Below are positions 34,328 to 43,819 of a stretch of DNA of 64,000 nucleotides, one piece after another. The position numbers and the translations under genes are program-made. This stretch comes from Cereibacter ovatus (GTDB lineage Bacteria > Pseudomonadota > Alphaproteobacteria > Rhodobacterales > Rhodobacteraceae). The first letter of the stretch is position 1. Each line of letters starts with the position of its first letter. Under the pieces are notes generated by a model. That model did no database searches, had not been told where the DNA came from, and worked only from the letters and a program-made list of their open reading frames with translations. The stretch is from contig NZ_OAOQ01000006.1 of NCBI RefSeq assembly GCF_900207575.1, positions 62,001 to 126,000 on the forward strand. The letters run 5' to 3'.

Positions 34328-35296
34328 TTACCCGCGCGACGCGGCCATTCCGGCCGCCATTTCCAGCGCCGCCACCAGACTGGCCGGATCGGCCAGCCCG
34401 CGGCCGGCAATATCGAAGGCCGTGCCATGATCGGGCGAGGTGCGGATGAACGGCAAGCCCAGCGTCACATTCACCCCGCCCGCGAAATCGATGGTCTTGA
34501 TCGGGATCAACGCCTGATCGTGATACATCGCCACCGCGCAATCGTAGCGCGCCCGCGCCGCGGCATGAAACATCGTGTCGGCGGGCAGCGGCCCGGTCAG
34601 CCGCATGCCTTCGGCGCGCAACCGATCCAGCACCGGCTGGATCACCGCCTCCTCCTCATGCCCCATCGCGCCGCCCTCGCCGGCATGAGGGTTCAGCCCC
34701 GTCACCCAGATCCGCGGCGCCGCAAGGCCAAAGTCGCGCCGCAGCGCGGCCTCGGTGATCCGCAGCACCTGTTCCAGCAGGCCCGCCGTCAGGGTCCGGG
34801 GCACTTCGGCCAGCGGAATGTGGATCGTCGCCGGCACCACCCGCAGACCGGGGCAGGCCAGCATCATCACCACCGCCGCACCGCCGGCCAGTTCGGCCAG
34901 ATATTCAGTATGGCCGGGAAAGGCGAATCCCGCGCCGTCCTTCAGCGCCTTCTTGTGGATCGGCCCGGTGCAGATCGCCGAGGCCGCGCCCGATTGCACC
35001 AGCGACACCGCCCGCGCGATCACCGCCACCACTTCGGCAGCATTGCCGGCGGTGGGGGCGCCCGGCACGGCAGGGTCGGGGAAGGGATGGACCAGCACCG
35101 GTAAGACGTCCTCGGGCAGGCTGGCCGCGTCGAACGGGGCCTGAATGGCCTGCCACGCGCTGCCTGCGGGCAGATGCGCGGGATCGCCGATCCAGAAGAA
35201 ATCCAGCCGCCGCCCCAACGCAAGCCGCGCCTTGACGGCGATCTCGGGGCCGATGCCTGCGGGCTCGCCGCAGGTCAGGGCAATCGGTGCGGTCAC
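34328..35296 (-). CDS. pdxA: 4-hydroxythreonine-4-phosphate dehydrogenase
   Basis: PdxA oxidises 4-phosphohydroxy-L-threonine in the DXP-dependent pyridoxal phosphate route. The 322-residue protein starts [19 protein letters not shown] with GTG at 35296, overlapping the surA stop (GTGA). Metal and substrate features include [24 protein letters not shown] and the C-terminal [13 protein letters not shown]. Order surA-pdxA-rsmA matches E. coli and many proteobacteria. Confidence 0.95.
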   Translation of the reverse strand: MTAPIALTCGEPAGIGPEIAVKARLALGRRLDFFWIGDPAHLPAGSAWQAIQAPFDAASLPEDVLPVLVHPFPDPAVPGAPTAGNAAEVVAVIARAVSLVQSGAASAICTGPIHKKALKDGAGFAFPGHTEYLAELAGGAAVVMMLACPGLRVVPATIHIPLAEVPRTLTAGLLEQVLRITEAALRRDFGLAAPRIWVTGLNPHAGEGGAMGHEEEAVIQPVLDRLRAEGMRLTGPLPADTMFHAAARARYDCAVAMYHDQALIPIKTIDFAGGVNVTLGLPFIRTSPDHGTAFDIAGRGLADPASLVAALEMAAGMAASRG

Positions 35297-36507
35297 GGCT
35301 CGCGGATGATGGCGTTGGCGCGCAGATCGGCCAGATAGCTCTCGGCCAGCGCGCCCAGCGACTGGTTCACCAGAACCTGCGCGATGCGGCCGCGGTCGAT
35401 CGGCTCGGCGCTGATCGGGCGGCGGGCGCACAGCATCAGCACTCGCCCCGACGCGCCTTGCAGCCCGGCCGACACCTCGCCCGCATCGAGCTTTGCCAGA
35501 TCCAGCGCCACATCCTGCGCAACCGACGCCATCGGCGCGGTCACCCGGCGCAACTGATCGGGCGCGCTGCCCTTGAACAGGGTGTAAAGGTCGTCGCAAT
35601 TGTCGGTTTCACTGCGCACCCGCGCCACCTGCGCGGCGAAATCGTCATCGTTCGGCAGGCGCAGTTCGGCATAATCCACCTCGACCCCATCCGGCGCGGG
35701 CTCGGTCGTCTCGTCGAGAGCACGAAGCTGGAAGATCGCCACCGCATTGGGGATCTTCAGCGGATCAGAGACTTCGCCCGGCTGAAGGGTCAACAGGATC
35801 GGCCCCAGCGTCGGCGGCAGGTTTTGAAGCGGCAGCCATTCGATGCGCCCGCCGCGTTCGGCGGAAGGGGCCGCGGAATAGGTGCGGGCGGCCTGCGCAA
35901 AGGCGGTCTCGCCGCGGGCTTCGCGTTGCAGGCGTTCGGCCAGCGCCATCGCCTCGGCCTCTTGTCCGGGCGGGGCGGGGATGATCAGTTCCGACAGCAA
36001 CACCTTCACCGCGGCGCGGCGGGTCTGGTTGGTGATCGCACGGTCCACCGCCACTTCGGTCGGCCGGGCCTGATCGCCGAACTTCGCCCGCACCAGTTCG
36101 CGCCAGATCAGCCCGGCCTCGACGAAGTCGCGGAAGGTTTCGGCATCGACGCCGGCCTTGCCCAGTTCGGCCACGAATTGTTCGCCGGTCATGTCGGCGC
36201 GGCTGGCAAATTCGTCCATCCCGTCGCGGATCTGCTTGTCGGTGGCCTTGATGCCCACCAGTTCCGCCGCATCCAGCCGCAGCTTGTCGTCGATCAGCGC
36301 CTTGCGCGCCTGTTCGGCCACATCGCCGGGGGCACCGAGAAGGGTCAGGAACCGGGTGCGTTGCGCCAGTTCATATTGGGTGATGACCTTGTCGTTCACG
36401 ACCAGATAGGGCGCGAACAGGCTCTGCGCCGGGGCAGCGCCGGGCACCGAGAGCGAAAGGCCGGTCGCCACAACAAGGGCGAGGCAAGGGGAAACGAGGG
36501 TCTTCAT
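35293..36507 (-). CDS. surA: Periplasmic chaperone/peptidyl-prolyl isomerase SurA
   Basis: SurA escorts outer-membrane proteins, including LptD, through the periplasm. The 404-residue protein has a signal peptide (about residues 1-28) and an N-terminal SurA domain (LVVNDKVITQYELAQRTRFL). Its parvulin-like region is diverged (about 165-270, FAQAARTYSAAPSAERGGRIEWLPL). Identity is supported mainly by its place between lptD and pdxA. Isomerase activity is uncertain because parvulin active-site residues are not clearly conserved. Confidence 0.85.
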   Translation of the reverse strand: MKTLVSPCLALVVATGLSLSVPGAAPAQSLFAPYLVVNDKVITQYELAQRTRFLTLLGAPGDVAEQARKALIDDKLRLDAAELVGIKATDKQIRDGMDEFASRADMTGEQFVAELGKAGVDAETFRDFVEAGLIWRELVRAKFGDQARPTEVAVDRAITNQTRRAAVKVLLSELIIPAPPGQEAEAMALAERLQREARGETAFAQAARTYSAAPSAERGGRIEWLPLQNLPPTLGPILLTLQPGEVSDPLKIPNAVAIFQLRALDETTEPAPDGVEVDYAELRLPNDDDFAAQVARVRSETDNCDDLYTLFKGSAPDQLRRVTAPMASVAQDVALDLAKLDAGEVSAGLQGASGRVLMLCARRPISAEPIDRGRIAQVLVNQSLGALAESYLADLRANAIIREP

Positions 36508-36547
36508 CTGTCCGTCAGCCGTTTTCTGCTCTTGGTCCCGTTGGTCC

Positions 36548-36569
36548 GGCCGCGCGGGTGCGCGCGGCC
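36548..36569. other. GC hairpin between surA and lptD
   Basis: A perfect 9-bp stem GGCCGCGCG/CGCGCGGCC with loop GGTG lies in the 90-nt gap between lptD and surA. No U-tract follows. It may act as a message-stabilising stem inside the operon. Confidence 0.45.
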
Positions 36570-36597
36570 ATTGTCGTGACTTGTCCGGCCCGCCCGC

Positions 36598-38742
36598 CTA
36601 TCTGCGGCACACGCGCGCGGGGCCGGGTTTCACGCTGCTGCCGAAGCCGATCAGATCGACCCAAAGGCCGACATCGGTGCTTTCGGTCACACTAGTCGAG
36701 GTCGAGAACCGACGCGAGAGGGAAAGATCCACCTTCATGCACTCGTTCAGGTAGACCAGCCCCGCGCTGGCGCGGGTGGTGTGGTTGCTTTCGAAATCAT
36801 AGCGGGCACCGGCCGAGGCGGTCCAGTTGTCGGTGATCCGATAGCGGCCGTTCAGCGTCAGTTCCGCCAGCGGGTCGGGGCGGTCCTCTTCCTCGCTTTC
36901 GCGGAAGCGCACATAGCGCGAGGTGATGCCGTAGCGGTCCTGCTGGTAATCCACACGCCATTCGGCTTTCGTCACGCCGAATTCCTCGTCGATGATGGCG
37001 CGCTGACCCACGGTCATGCCGCCCGGCAGTGACAGGTCCAGCGCCGTCAGCCAGTCCGACCGTGTCCCGTCCAGCCCCGAGGCCGAGGAATAGCCGGCGT
37101 TGGCCTCTTGCCAGAACACGCGGCCAAGGGTGGCGCCAAGGCTCCAGCCTGCGGGATCGATCCGGGTCCAGTTCATGCCCAATGTGGCGCGACCACCGTC
37201 CTCCAGCGCATCCGCCCCCGGAAAACGGCTGAGCGAGAACAGGTTCCCTTCGTCGAATTCGGCCAGCACCGAATCTTCGTTGGGGACGTTGCTGTTGCCG
37301 GCCTCGGCCCAGACCAGTTGCAATACCGGCTGGATCACGTCGCTGGCGCCGCTGGCCGCGGCACGCACCCATGGCCAGCGCAATTCGACCCCCGCCGCGC
37401 CATGCAACCGGGTGTCGGAACCCGCCGCTGCCCGGTCGTCGGCGACATGGTAGGCGTCGGCGCCGATCTCGGCCAGTGCCGAACCCACCACCCCGCCCGG
37501 CAGCAGCCAGTTCCGCCGCCAGTCGAGAAGCACGGACAGCCGCGCCATGTCGCGCCCGTCGGGGATCGTATCGATGTCCAGATCGCTGTCCTGATCGTCG
37601 CCCGAGTCGCGCCAATGGCTGTGGGTGCTGAAGTTCAGCCCGCCTTCGCCACCCAGCCGGCCGAAATCCAGCCGCCGGTCCCATGTCGCATCCAGCACCA
37701 GCGAGGGCAGGGTGTCGTTGTTTTCATCCTCGCGCAGCGAGCGGAACTTCAGCACCCGCCCCGCGATATGTTCGTCGCGCCGGGTGCGGGTGATCTCGAA
37801 TCCGCTGGCCAGCCGGTCCTGATCGCCAAGGCCATAGTCCAGGTAATAGGCGCGGTCGCTGACGTCCTCGAACTGGAACGACAGGGTGAAATCCTGCGGC
37901 AGTGCAAATGTGCCGCGGGCGTCGATATAGCCGCGGTTGTCGTCGGGGCGGATGTCGTCGCGGGAAAAGGCGCCCTCGATCTCGATCGCGCCGGTGGTGA
38001 AGGCCTGACGATAGCGCAGGCCCAGCGAGCGCCCGCCCTTGGTGGTCAGAAGCGGCGAAAAGGTCAGGTCGCGACTGTCGCCCAGCGTGACGAAATAGGG
38101 CAGGCTGACACCGAAACCCAATGCGCTGGTGGTGCGGAAGCTGGGCCGCAGGATGCCGTCGGCGCGGTCCACCGTCGGATCAGGCATCCGCAGCCGCGGG
38201 ATATAGGCCACCGGCACGCCCGCGATCCGAAGCGAGGCATGGTCGAAATGGATCTGGCGTTCCTGTTCGTCATGGACGACGCGGGCGGCGCGGATCTCCC
38301 ACAGCGGCGTGGGATTGTCGTCGCAGACCTGACAGGACGAGGCCACGGTGCGGCCCAGTGCGGTATAGCGGTCGCCCACCCGGCGCAGTTCGGTTGCGGA
38401 CAGCTGCAATTGCTGGTTCAGCACCAGCCGCGCGCTGGTCAGCACGCCATTGGCCAGATCGCCCGACAGCGCGCCCTGATCGGCCAGCACGATCTGGCCG
38501 CGGCCATCGTCCAGCACGATCGGCCCGTCGATGGTCAGCCGGTCGGTCGGCTGATCGTAAAGGATACGCGAGGCCGTAAGCCGGGTGCCCTTGTAGAACA
38601 CCTCGACATGGCCTTCGGCCACCAGCGTCGTATCGCCGGTGATCGCAACGCTGTCGGCCACCAGTGCCGCCTTTTCCTGCGCGGCGACCGGCAGGGGGAC
38701 AAGGATGGTGGCGCAAAGCAGAAGCCGCCGCAGCACGCGCAT
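36598..38742 (-). CDS. lptD: LPS-assembly protein LptD
   Basis: LptD is the outer-membrane beta-barrel that inserts lipopolysaccharide into the outer leaflet. The 714-residue protein has a signal peptide (MRVLRRLLLCATILVPLPVAAQ) and an OstA/LptA-like beta-jellyroll domain over about 25-150 (ADSVAITGDTTLVAEGHVEVF). The C-terminal barrel follows. Cysteines at CQVCDD, CMKVD and the terminal CRR could form the interdomain disulfides known from E. coli. The start ATG overlaps the lptG stop by 3 nt. The gene is short for LptD (E. coli 784), as is usual in this group. Confidence 0.93.
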   Translation of the reverse strand: MRVLRRLLLCATILVPLPVAAQEKAALVADSVAITGDTTLVAEGHVEVFYKGTRLTASRILYDQPTDRLTIDGPIVLDDGRGQIVLADQGALSGDLANGVLTSARLVLNQQLQLSATELRRVGDRYTALGRTVASSCQVCDDNPTPLWEIRAARVVHDEQERQIHFDHASLRIAGVPVAYIPRLRMPDPTVDRADGILRPSFRTTSALGFGVSLPYFVTLGDSRDLTFSPLLTTKGGRSLGLRYRQAFTTGAIEIEGAFSRDDIRPDDNRGYIDARGTFALPQDFTLSFQFEDVSDRAYYLDYGLGDQDRLASGFEITRTRRDEHIAGRVLKFRSLREDENNDTLPSLVLDATWDRRLDFGRLGGEGGLNFSTHSHWRDSGDDQDSDLDIDTIPDGRDMARLSVLLDWRRNWLLPGGVVGSALAEIGADAYHVADDRAAAGSDTRLHGAAGVELRWPWVRAAASGASDVIQPVLQLVWAEAGNSNVPNEDSVLAEFDEGNLFSLSRFPGADALEDGGRATLGMNWTRIDPAGWSLGATLGRVFWQEANAGYSSASGLDGTRSDWLTALDLSLPGGMTVGQRAIIDEEFGVTKAEWRVDYQQDRYGITSRYVRFRESEEEDRPDPLAELTLNGRYRITDNWTASAGARYDFESNHTTRASAGLVYLNECMKVDLSLSRRFSTSTSVTESTDVGLWVDLIGFGSSVKPGPARVCRR

Positions 38743-39836
38743 CAGCCGTCCTCCAGATGCAAGAGAAGCCCCAAAGCACCCATCGCCGCGATCAGCGGCG
38801 GGCTCCATGCGGCAAGAAGGATCGGGATCTGGCCGTTCTCGCCCAGAACCTGCGCGAAGCTGCGCAGGAAGAACAGACCAAAGCCGGCAAGAAGCGCGTA
38901 AAGCACCATCCGCCCGGTGCCGCCAAAGCGGGTATGACGCATGGTAAAGCCCGCGGCCACCAGCACCATCGAGGCCAGCATGAACGGCAGGGCAAGCTCC
39001 ATCTGCATCCAGATCCGGTGTTGTCGCGCCGAAAACCCGGCGCGTTCAAGGCCGGCGATATACTCGGGAAGCTTCCAGATGGGAATGGCCGAGGGCGCAC
39101 CGAAACTGGCGCGGATGCGGTCGCGCGTCAGGTCTGATGGCAGGCGGATGCTGTCTTCGGGGCGGGCGGCGGCCTCGGGGTTGGCCAGCGTCAGGTTCCA
39201 CTGCTTGGCGCGCACCAGTTGCCAGTGCCCGCGGCCAAGCTGCGCTTCGGGGGCCTCGATCCGGGTGGCGGGGCGACCGCCTTCGTCGAAGGTCAGGAAG
39301 GTAACGTCGAAAAGCCGGGTGCCGTCGGGATTCGAGCGTTCGGCATGGATCACCATCTGTCCGGCCCCCGTGCCCTGCCGCAGCCAAAGCCCCTCGCGCG
39401 AGATTGAAAGGACATCCTCGCCACTGTGCTTCAGCCGCCCGGCCATGGCCTCGTATCGCTGTGAGGTTCCGGCCACCATCGGGTTCAGCACCGCGACCGC
39501 AAACAGGCCCAGCAGCAGCGCCGTCACCACCGGCGCCACCAGAAAGCGCAATCCAGATCGGCCGGCGGCGCGCACCACCACCAGTTCGCTTGACCGCGCA
39601 AGGCCCAGAAACAGCGCGACCGCGCCAAGGATCACGATCAACGGCAAAATGGTGTAAAGCGACTCGGGCACCCGCAAGGCCGACAGGACGGCCGCCTGCC
39701 CGACGGTGATCCCGTCCTTGGCAAAGCGGCGCATCTGATCAAGCATGTCGATCAGCATCATCAGCCACAGGAAGATGACGAAGACGATGAACACCATCCG
39801 CAGGAAGCGCCGGGCGATGTAGCGGGACAGGATCAT
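38742..39836 (-). CDS. lptG: LPS export ABC transporter permease LptG
   Basis: LptG is one of two inner-membrane permeases that, with LptB and LptF, extract LPS for transport. The 364-residue protein starts MILSRYIARRFLRMVFIVFV. It has the YjgP/YjgQ layout of three N-terminal and three C-terminal membrane helices around a periplasmic beta-jellyroll (about 100-270). The start overlaps the lptF stop as ATGA, and the stop overlaps lptD. Confidence 0.93.
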   Translation of the reverse strand: MILSRYIARRFLRMVFIVFVIFLWLMMLIDMLDQMRRFAKDGITVGQAAVLSALRVPESLYTILPLIVILGAVALFLGLARSSELVVVRAAGRSGLRFLVAPVVTALLLGLFAVAVLNPMVAGTSQRYEAMAGRLKHSGEDVLSISREGLWLRQGTGAGQMVIHAERSNPDGTRLFDVTFLTFDEGGRPATRIEAPEAQLGRGHWQLVRAKQWNLTLANPEAAARPEDSIRLPSDLTRDRIRASFGAPSAIPIWKLPEYIAGLERAGFSARQHRIWMQMELALPFMLASMVLVAAGFTMRHTRFGGTGRMVLYALLAGFGLFFLRSFAQVLGENGQIPILLAAWSPPLIAAMGALGLLLHLEDG

Positions 39837-40963
39837 GACGCGAACGCCCCCCGCACGGCACGCCGCAGCCGACGTGGCCGCTGCGAGATCCAGATCAGCG
39901 CCAGTCCGATCCCGATCCCCAGAGCCGGCGCGCCATAGGCCAGCGGCCAAAGTGTGTCGTCGGTCACCGCCAGCCCCGAGGCCGCGACATTGGCGGTCTG
40001 CACCACGATCAGCAGCCCCACGGCAAACAGGATCTGCCACCACAGACCGAAGCGGCTGAAACTGCCCATGATCAGTGCGCCAAAACCGATCAGCGCGGCG
40101 GCCAGCCCAAGGAAGGGCTGTGCGATCCGGTTGTGGCCCTCATACAGCAACGCGGCCCGGCTTTCGCGGGTTTCGTCGATCAGCGCCTTGGTCGGTGCCA
40201 CCAGTTCCAGCGTCGATATCTCGTCCAGGCTGCGGCCCTGGTTCCGGCGTTTCTTCACGAAGGAACTGAGGTCAAAGGTGAAGTCCTGAAACTGCGTCAC
40301 CTCAAGCCGCCGGGTCTGGGGCGACAGGCCCTGAATCGAGCCGTCGATCATCACCAGCTTCGGCGCATCCCCGCTGCGCACCAGAACACCGCGCCGCGCG
40401 CTGTAGATCGTCGGGCGCACGCCCTGCCGTTCGTCGGACAGGAACAGGTCGCTCAATTCGCCCGCTTCGGACACCTCGCGGATGTAAAGCGTGACGCCGC
40501 GCGCCGGATGCAGGAACTCGCCCTCGCGCAGGAAACGCTGGGTGGTGTTGTCGGCAATCTCGGCCGAGCGGTCGCTGTAGACCGCGCGGCTGGCCGGCAC
40601 CAGATAGTTGGTCAGCGCCAGCATCATCAGCGCCACGATCAGCCCGAAGAACACGACCGGCCGCGCCAGCCGGAAGCCCGAAAAGCCGGTGGCCTGCATC
40701 ACCACGAGTTCGGATTCCTGACTGAGCCGGTTGACGACATGGACCGTGGCCGCAAAGGCCGAGATCGGCAGCACCAGCCGGATCACGTTGGGCAGCGTCA
40801 GCAGCGAAAATTCCACAAACACCAGCGCGGACTGGCCGTCCGAGATCAGTTCGTCGAACAGACCCACCGCGCGGTTGATCCAGTAGACCAGCACCAGCAC
40901 CAGCGAGAAGAACCCGAACAGCGCAACCAGTTGCGACAGAAGATATCTGTCGAATTTCGACAC
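39833..40963 (-). CDS. lptF: LPS export ABC transporter permease LptF
   Basis: The 376-residue YjgP/YjgQ family permease starts MSKFDRYLLSQLVALFGFFSL. It carries membrane helices at both ends and a central periplasmic domain (about 115-270). It partners LptG in the LptB2FG complex; lptB is not in the window. It is the first gene of the minus-strand envelope operon and diverges from pepA over 155 nt, where the operon promoter must lie. No clear -35/-10 pair stands out. Confidence 0.93.
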   Translation of the reverse strand: MSKFDRYLLSQLVALFGFFSLVLVLVYWINRAVGLFDELISDGQSALVFVEFSLLTLPNVIRLVLPISAFAATVHVVNRLSQESELVVMQATGFSGFRLARPVVFFGLIVALMMLALTNYLVPASRAVYSDRSAEIADNTTQRFLREGEFLHPARGVTLYIREVSEAGELSDLFLSDERQGVRPTIYSARRGVLVRSGDAPKLVMIDGSIQGLSPQTRRLEVTQFQDFTFDLSSFVKKRRNQGRSLDEISTLELVAPTKALIDETRESRAALLYEGHNRIAQPFLGLAAALIGFGALIMGSFSRFGLWWQILFAVGLLIVVQTANVAASGLAVTDDTLWPLAYGAPALGIGIGLALIWISQRPRRLRRAVRGAFAS

Positions 40964-41118
40964 CGCCCGCCCGTCCTTCTTGTTTCTGCCCCGTTGATCG
41001 TGACGCTAGCGGAAATCGCGGGCCGGGAAAACTGCTATCTGGCCTTCGGCCGGGACCGGGGCTAGCCTCTCGCCGAAGACGGCGCCGAAGCGCCGGACGT
41101 CTCAAGCGGAGTTTCGCC

Positions 41119-42588
41119 ATGACCCATCCCGTTCCGATCCAGTTTCAGGCGCTTGATCTTGATGCGCTCGCCGCGGCACCGGGCCGCATCGTTGCCTTCG
41201 CCGGCGACGGCGGCGCGATGGGACCGACGGCCAAGCGTGTGAACCGCCTGACCCGCGGGGCGCTGGAACGGGCGGCGGCGTCCGAGGCGTTCGGCAAGCT
41301 GAAGCCGGGCGAGGCGATGGAACTGGCGTTTCCCGTGGGGCTGGCGGCCGATGCGGTGCTGCTGGTGAAGCTGGACCGCCGCGCCGATGTGGCCACCGCG
41401 CGCAAGGCGGGCGGCGCGATCGGGCGGGGGCTGTCGAAACTGGCCACGCTGGTGCTGGCCGACACGATCCAGCGCGCCGCCGAGGTTTCGTTCGGGATCG
41501 CGCTGCGGGCCTATGACTTTGCCGTGCACAAGAGCGGCGAGAAAACCCTGCCCGGCCCGGTCACGATGATGGTGACGGCGCCCGAGGCGGTGGCGGCCGA
41601 GGCCGGCCCGATGGCCGCGCTGGCCGAAGGCATCTTTTTCACCCGCGATCTGGTGAACGAGCCAGCCAACATCCTGTCCACCTTCGATTTCGCCGCACGG
41701 CTGGCGGCGATGCACGAACTGGGACTCGAGGTCGAGATCCTGGAAGAAGAAGAGATGGAAAAGCTGGGGATGGGCGCGCTTCTGGGCGTGGGCCAGGGGT
41801 CCGAACACCCGTCAAAGCTGGTGGTGATGCAGTGGAAGGGAGGGCCGGCCGATCAGGCGCCGCTGGCGCTTGTGGGCAAGGGGGTGGTGTTCGACACCGG
41901 GGGGATCTCGATCAAGCCCGCCGCCGGCATGGAAGAGATGACGATGGACATGGGCGGCGCGGCCGTGGTGTCGGGGGTCATGCGGACGTTGGCGATGCGG
42001 AAGGCAAAGGCCAATGTCGTGGGGCTGGTGGGCATCGTCGAGAACATGCCCGACGGCAAAGCGCAGCGGCCGGGCGACGTGGTGCGGTCCATGAAGGGCG
42101 ACACGATCGAGGTCATCAACACCGATGCCGAGGGGCGGTTGGTGCTGGCCGATGTGCTTTGGTATGCGCAGGACCGCTTCCAGCCACAGGCGATGGTGGA
42201 TCTGGCGACGCTGACCGGGGCGATCATCGTGGCGCTGGGGCATGAGAATGCGGGCGTCTTTTCCAACAACGATGCGTTCTGCAACGCGTTCCTGAAGGCT
42301 GCCCATGCCGAGGGTGAGGGCGCCTGGCGGATGCCGATGGGCGAGGCCTATGACGAGAAGCTGAAGTCGCGGATTGCGGACATGCGCAATTCCTGCGGGC
42401 GCGAGGCGGGCTCGATCACGGCGGCGCATTTCCTGAAGCGGTTCGTGAAGCCCGAAGTGCCGTGGATCCATCTGGATATTGCGGGGACGGCGCTGCTGAA
42501 GGCCGATACGGCGCTGGCGCCGAAGGGGGCGACCGGCTGGGGGGTGCTGGCGCTGGACCGGCTGGTGCGCGAGATGCTGGAGAAGTGA
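41119..42588 (+). CDS. pepA: Leucyl aminopeptidase (M17)
   Basis: The 489-residue cytosolic enzyme removes N-terminal residues from peptides. Its C-terminal M17 domain has the metal ligands in GKGVVFDTGGISIKP and DMGGAAVV, the family signature NTDAEGRLVLAD, and a C-terminal HLDIAGTA. The N-terminal macro-like domain spans about residues 20-160. In some bacteria PepA also binds DNA; nothing here indicates that. Copy E of the repeated element follows the stop. Confidence 0.95.
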   Translation: MTHPVPIQFQALDLDALAAAPGRIVAFAGDGGAMGPTAKRVNRLTRGALERAAASEAFGKLKPGEAMELAFPVGLAADAVLLVKLDRRADVATARKAGGAIGRGLSKLATLVLADTIQRAAEVSFGIALRAYDFAVHKSGEKTLPGPVTMMVTAPEAVAAEAGPMAALAEGIFFTRDLVNEPANILSTFDFAARLAAMHELGLEVEILEEEEMEKLGMGALLGVGQGSEHPSKLVVMQWKGGPADQAPLALVGKGVVFDTGGISIKPAAGMEEMTMDMGGAAVVSGVMRTLAMRKAKANVVGLVGIVENMPDGKAQRPGDVVRSMKGDTIEVINTDAEGRLVLADVLWYAQDRFQPQAMVDLATLTGAIIVALGHENAGVFSNNDAFCNAFLKAAHAEGEGAWRMPMGEAYDEKLKSRIADMRNSCGREAGSITAAHFLKRFVKPEVPWIHLDIAGTALLKADTALAPKGATGWGVLALDRLVREMLEK

Positions 42589-42617
42589 CGCAGAGGCGGG
42601 CGGCTGTGGCCCGTGTC

Positions 42618-42671
42618 GGAGCGGGGGCTGTCTGCCCCCGCGCCCCCGAGGATATTTGGGCCAGACTGAAA
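42618..42671 (+). repeat. Intergenic GGATATTTG element, copy E (pepA-holC)
   Basis: Forward order is: GGA, then hairpin GCGGGGGC-TGTCT-GCCCCCGC, GCCCCCGA, GGATATTTGGG and CCAGACTGAAAG. The copy begins 29 nt after the pepA stop, and holC starts 27 nt after it. Both genes are on the + strand. Confidence 0.8.
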
Positions 42672-42697
42672 GCAGCAAGCGGGGGGTCGGGCAGGCG

Positions 42698-43162
42698 ATG
42701 GGGTGTGTGATGTTCTATCATCTGACCCGGTCGCGCGCGGAGGAGACGGCGCGTCTGCTGTTGTCGCGTGCCTTGGCGCGCGAGTGGCGGGTCATGCTGC
42801 GCGGGACTGACCGGCTGCGGCTGGAGGCGTTGGATCTGGCGTTGTGGCGTGAGCCGGAGGACGGGTTTCTGCCGCACGGGCTGGAAGGGGGGCCGCATGA
42901 TGCGGTGCAGCCGGTGTTGCTGGGGCTGGGCGCGATCGGCAATGCGGCGCAGGCGCTGATGCTGATCGATGGGGCCGCGGTTTCGCCCGAGGAGGCGCGG
43001 CCATTGGAGCGGGTATGGGTGCTGTTTGACGGGCTGGACGAGGTTCAGCTTCAGCGGGCGCGGGGGCAGTGGAAAGAGCTGACCGGGGCGGGGTTGGCGG
43101 CGCAATACTGGTCGGAAGACTCGGGGCGCTGGGAGATGAAGGCCGAGACCGGGTCAGCGTGA
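42698..43162 (+). CDS. holC: DNA polymerase III chi subunit
   Basis: The chi subunit links the clamp loader to single-stranded DNA-binding protein. The 154-residue protein has the typical start FYHLTRSRAEETARLLLSRAL, the WREPEDGFLPHGLEG segment, and RVWVLFDGLDEVQLQRARGQW towards the end. The start is ATG 42698 (MGCVMFYHL) or ATG 42710; both lie closely behind a G-rich stretch. The gene follows pepA, the same order as in E. coli. Its last 9 nt overlap the convergent protease gene. Confidence 0.9.
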   Translation: MGCVMFYHLTRSRAEETARLLLSRALAREWRVMLRGTDRLRLEALDLALWREPEDGFLPHGLEGGPHDAVQPVLLGLGAIGNAAQALMLIDGAAVSPEEARPLERVWVLFDGLDEVQLQRARGQWKELTGAGLAAQYWSEDSGRWEMKAETGSA

Positions 43163-43729
43163 GAGCACCATGCGGTCGTCGGCGATCTCGATCCGGAAGC
43201 GTCGCAGGTAATCCATGCCGAGAAGCGACATCTCCATCCGGCCTTCGTTGACCCAGGCGGGGAGGTTCCTGTCTGTGAAGGGGCCGAGCGTCACCTCGGG
43301 CAGGCGGGTGCGGGCGGTGCGGACCGGGCCGTTGGCGGTATTGGCTTGCCCGAGATAGGCGAGGCCGGCCGGGTCGATGCCGATCTTTTGTGCGTCGGCC
43401 TGTGACAGCACGACCGAGCTTGCGCCGGTGTCGGCCATGAAGCGGATCGGCGTGCCGGCGATGTCGAGCGTCAGGTAGAAGTGGCCGTCGGGCGCGCGCT
43501 GGATCTCGATCCGGCCGTCCTGCATCATCGCCTGGCTGGGGATCAGATCGCTGCGGATGTCCTGCCAGAGCCCATAGCCCGCCACCGCGCCAAGGAAAAT
43601 CAGGCCCCAGGCGAGCGCCGCCCGCAGGGCCGCGCCGAGGCGGTTGCGGTATTCCACGATGACCCATGTGGCCACGGCCATCAGCAGAAGTCCAAGGTAG
43701 GCCAGCCTGCCGATCAGATCCCCGTCCAT
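43154..43729 (-). CDS. Clan AA aspartyl protease, membrane-anchored (TIGR02281 type)
   Basis: The 191-residue protein has two hydrophobic segments at about 8-26 and 34-55. Its soluble retropepsin-like domain has the active-site triplet FMADTGASS with Asp100, followed by VVLSQADAQKIGI. A single DTG per chain means the active form would be a dimer. Targets are unknown. The gene converges on holC with a 9-nt overlap. Confidence 0.85.
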   Translation of the reverse strand: MDGDLIGRLAYLGLLLMAVATWVIVEYRNRLGAALRAALAWGLIFLGAVAGYGLWQDIRSDLIPSQAMMQDGRIEIQRAPDGHFYLTLDIAGTPIRFMADTGASSVVLSQADAQKIGIDPAGLAYLGQANTANGPVRTARTRLPEVTLGPFTDRNLPAWVNEGRMEMSLLGMDYLRRFRIEIADDRMVLSR

Positions 43730-43819
43730 CGCGCTCTCCTGCGTGTCGGTCCGATATGGGGCGGGAGGGCCTTCGCGTCCAGCGGGATTGTGCCTGTCGG
43801 TCGGGGTGACACGGGATCT

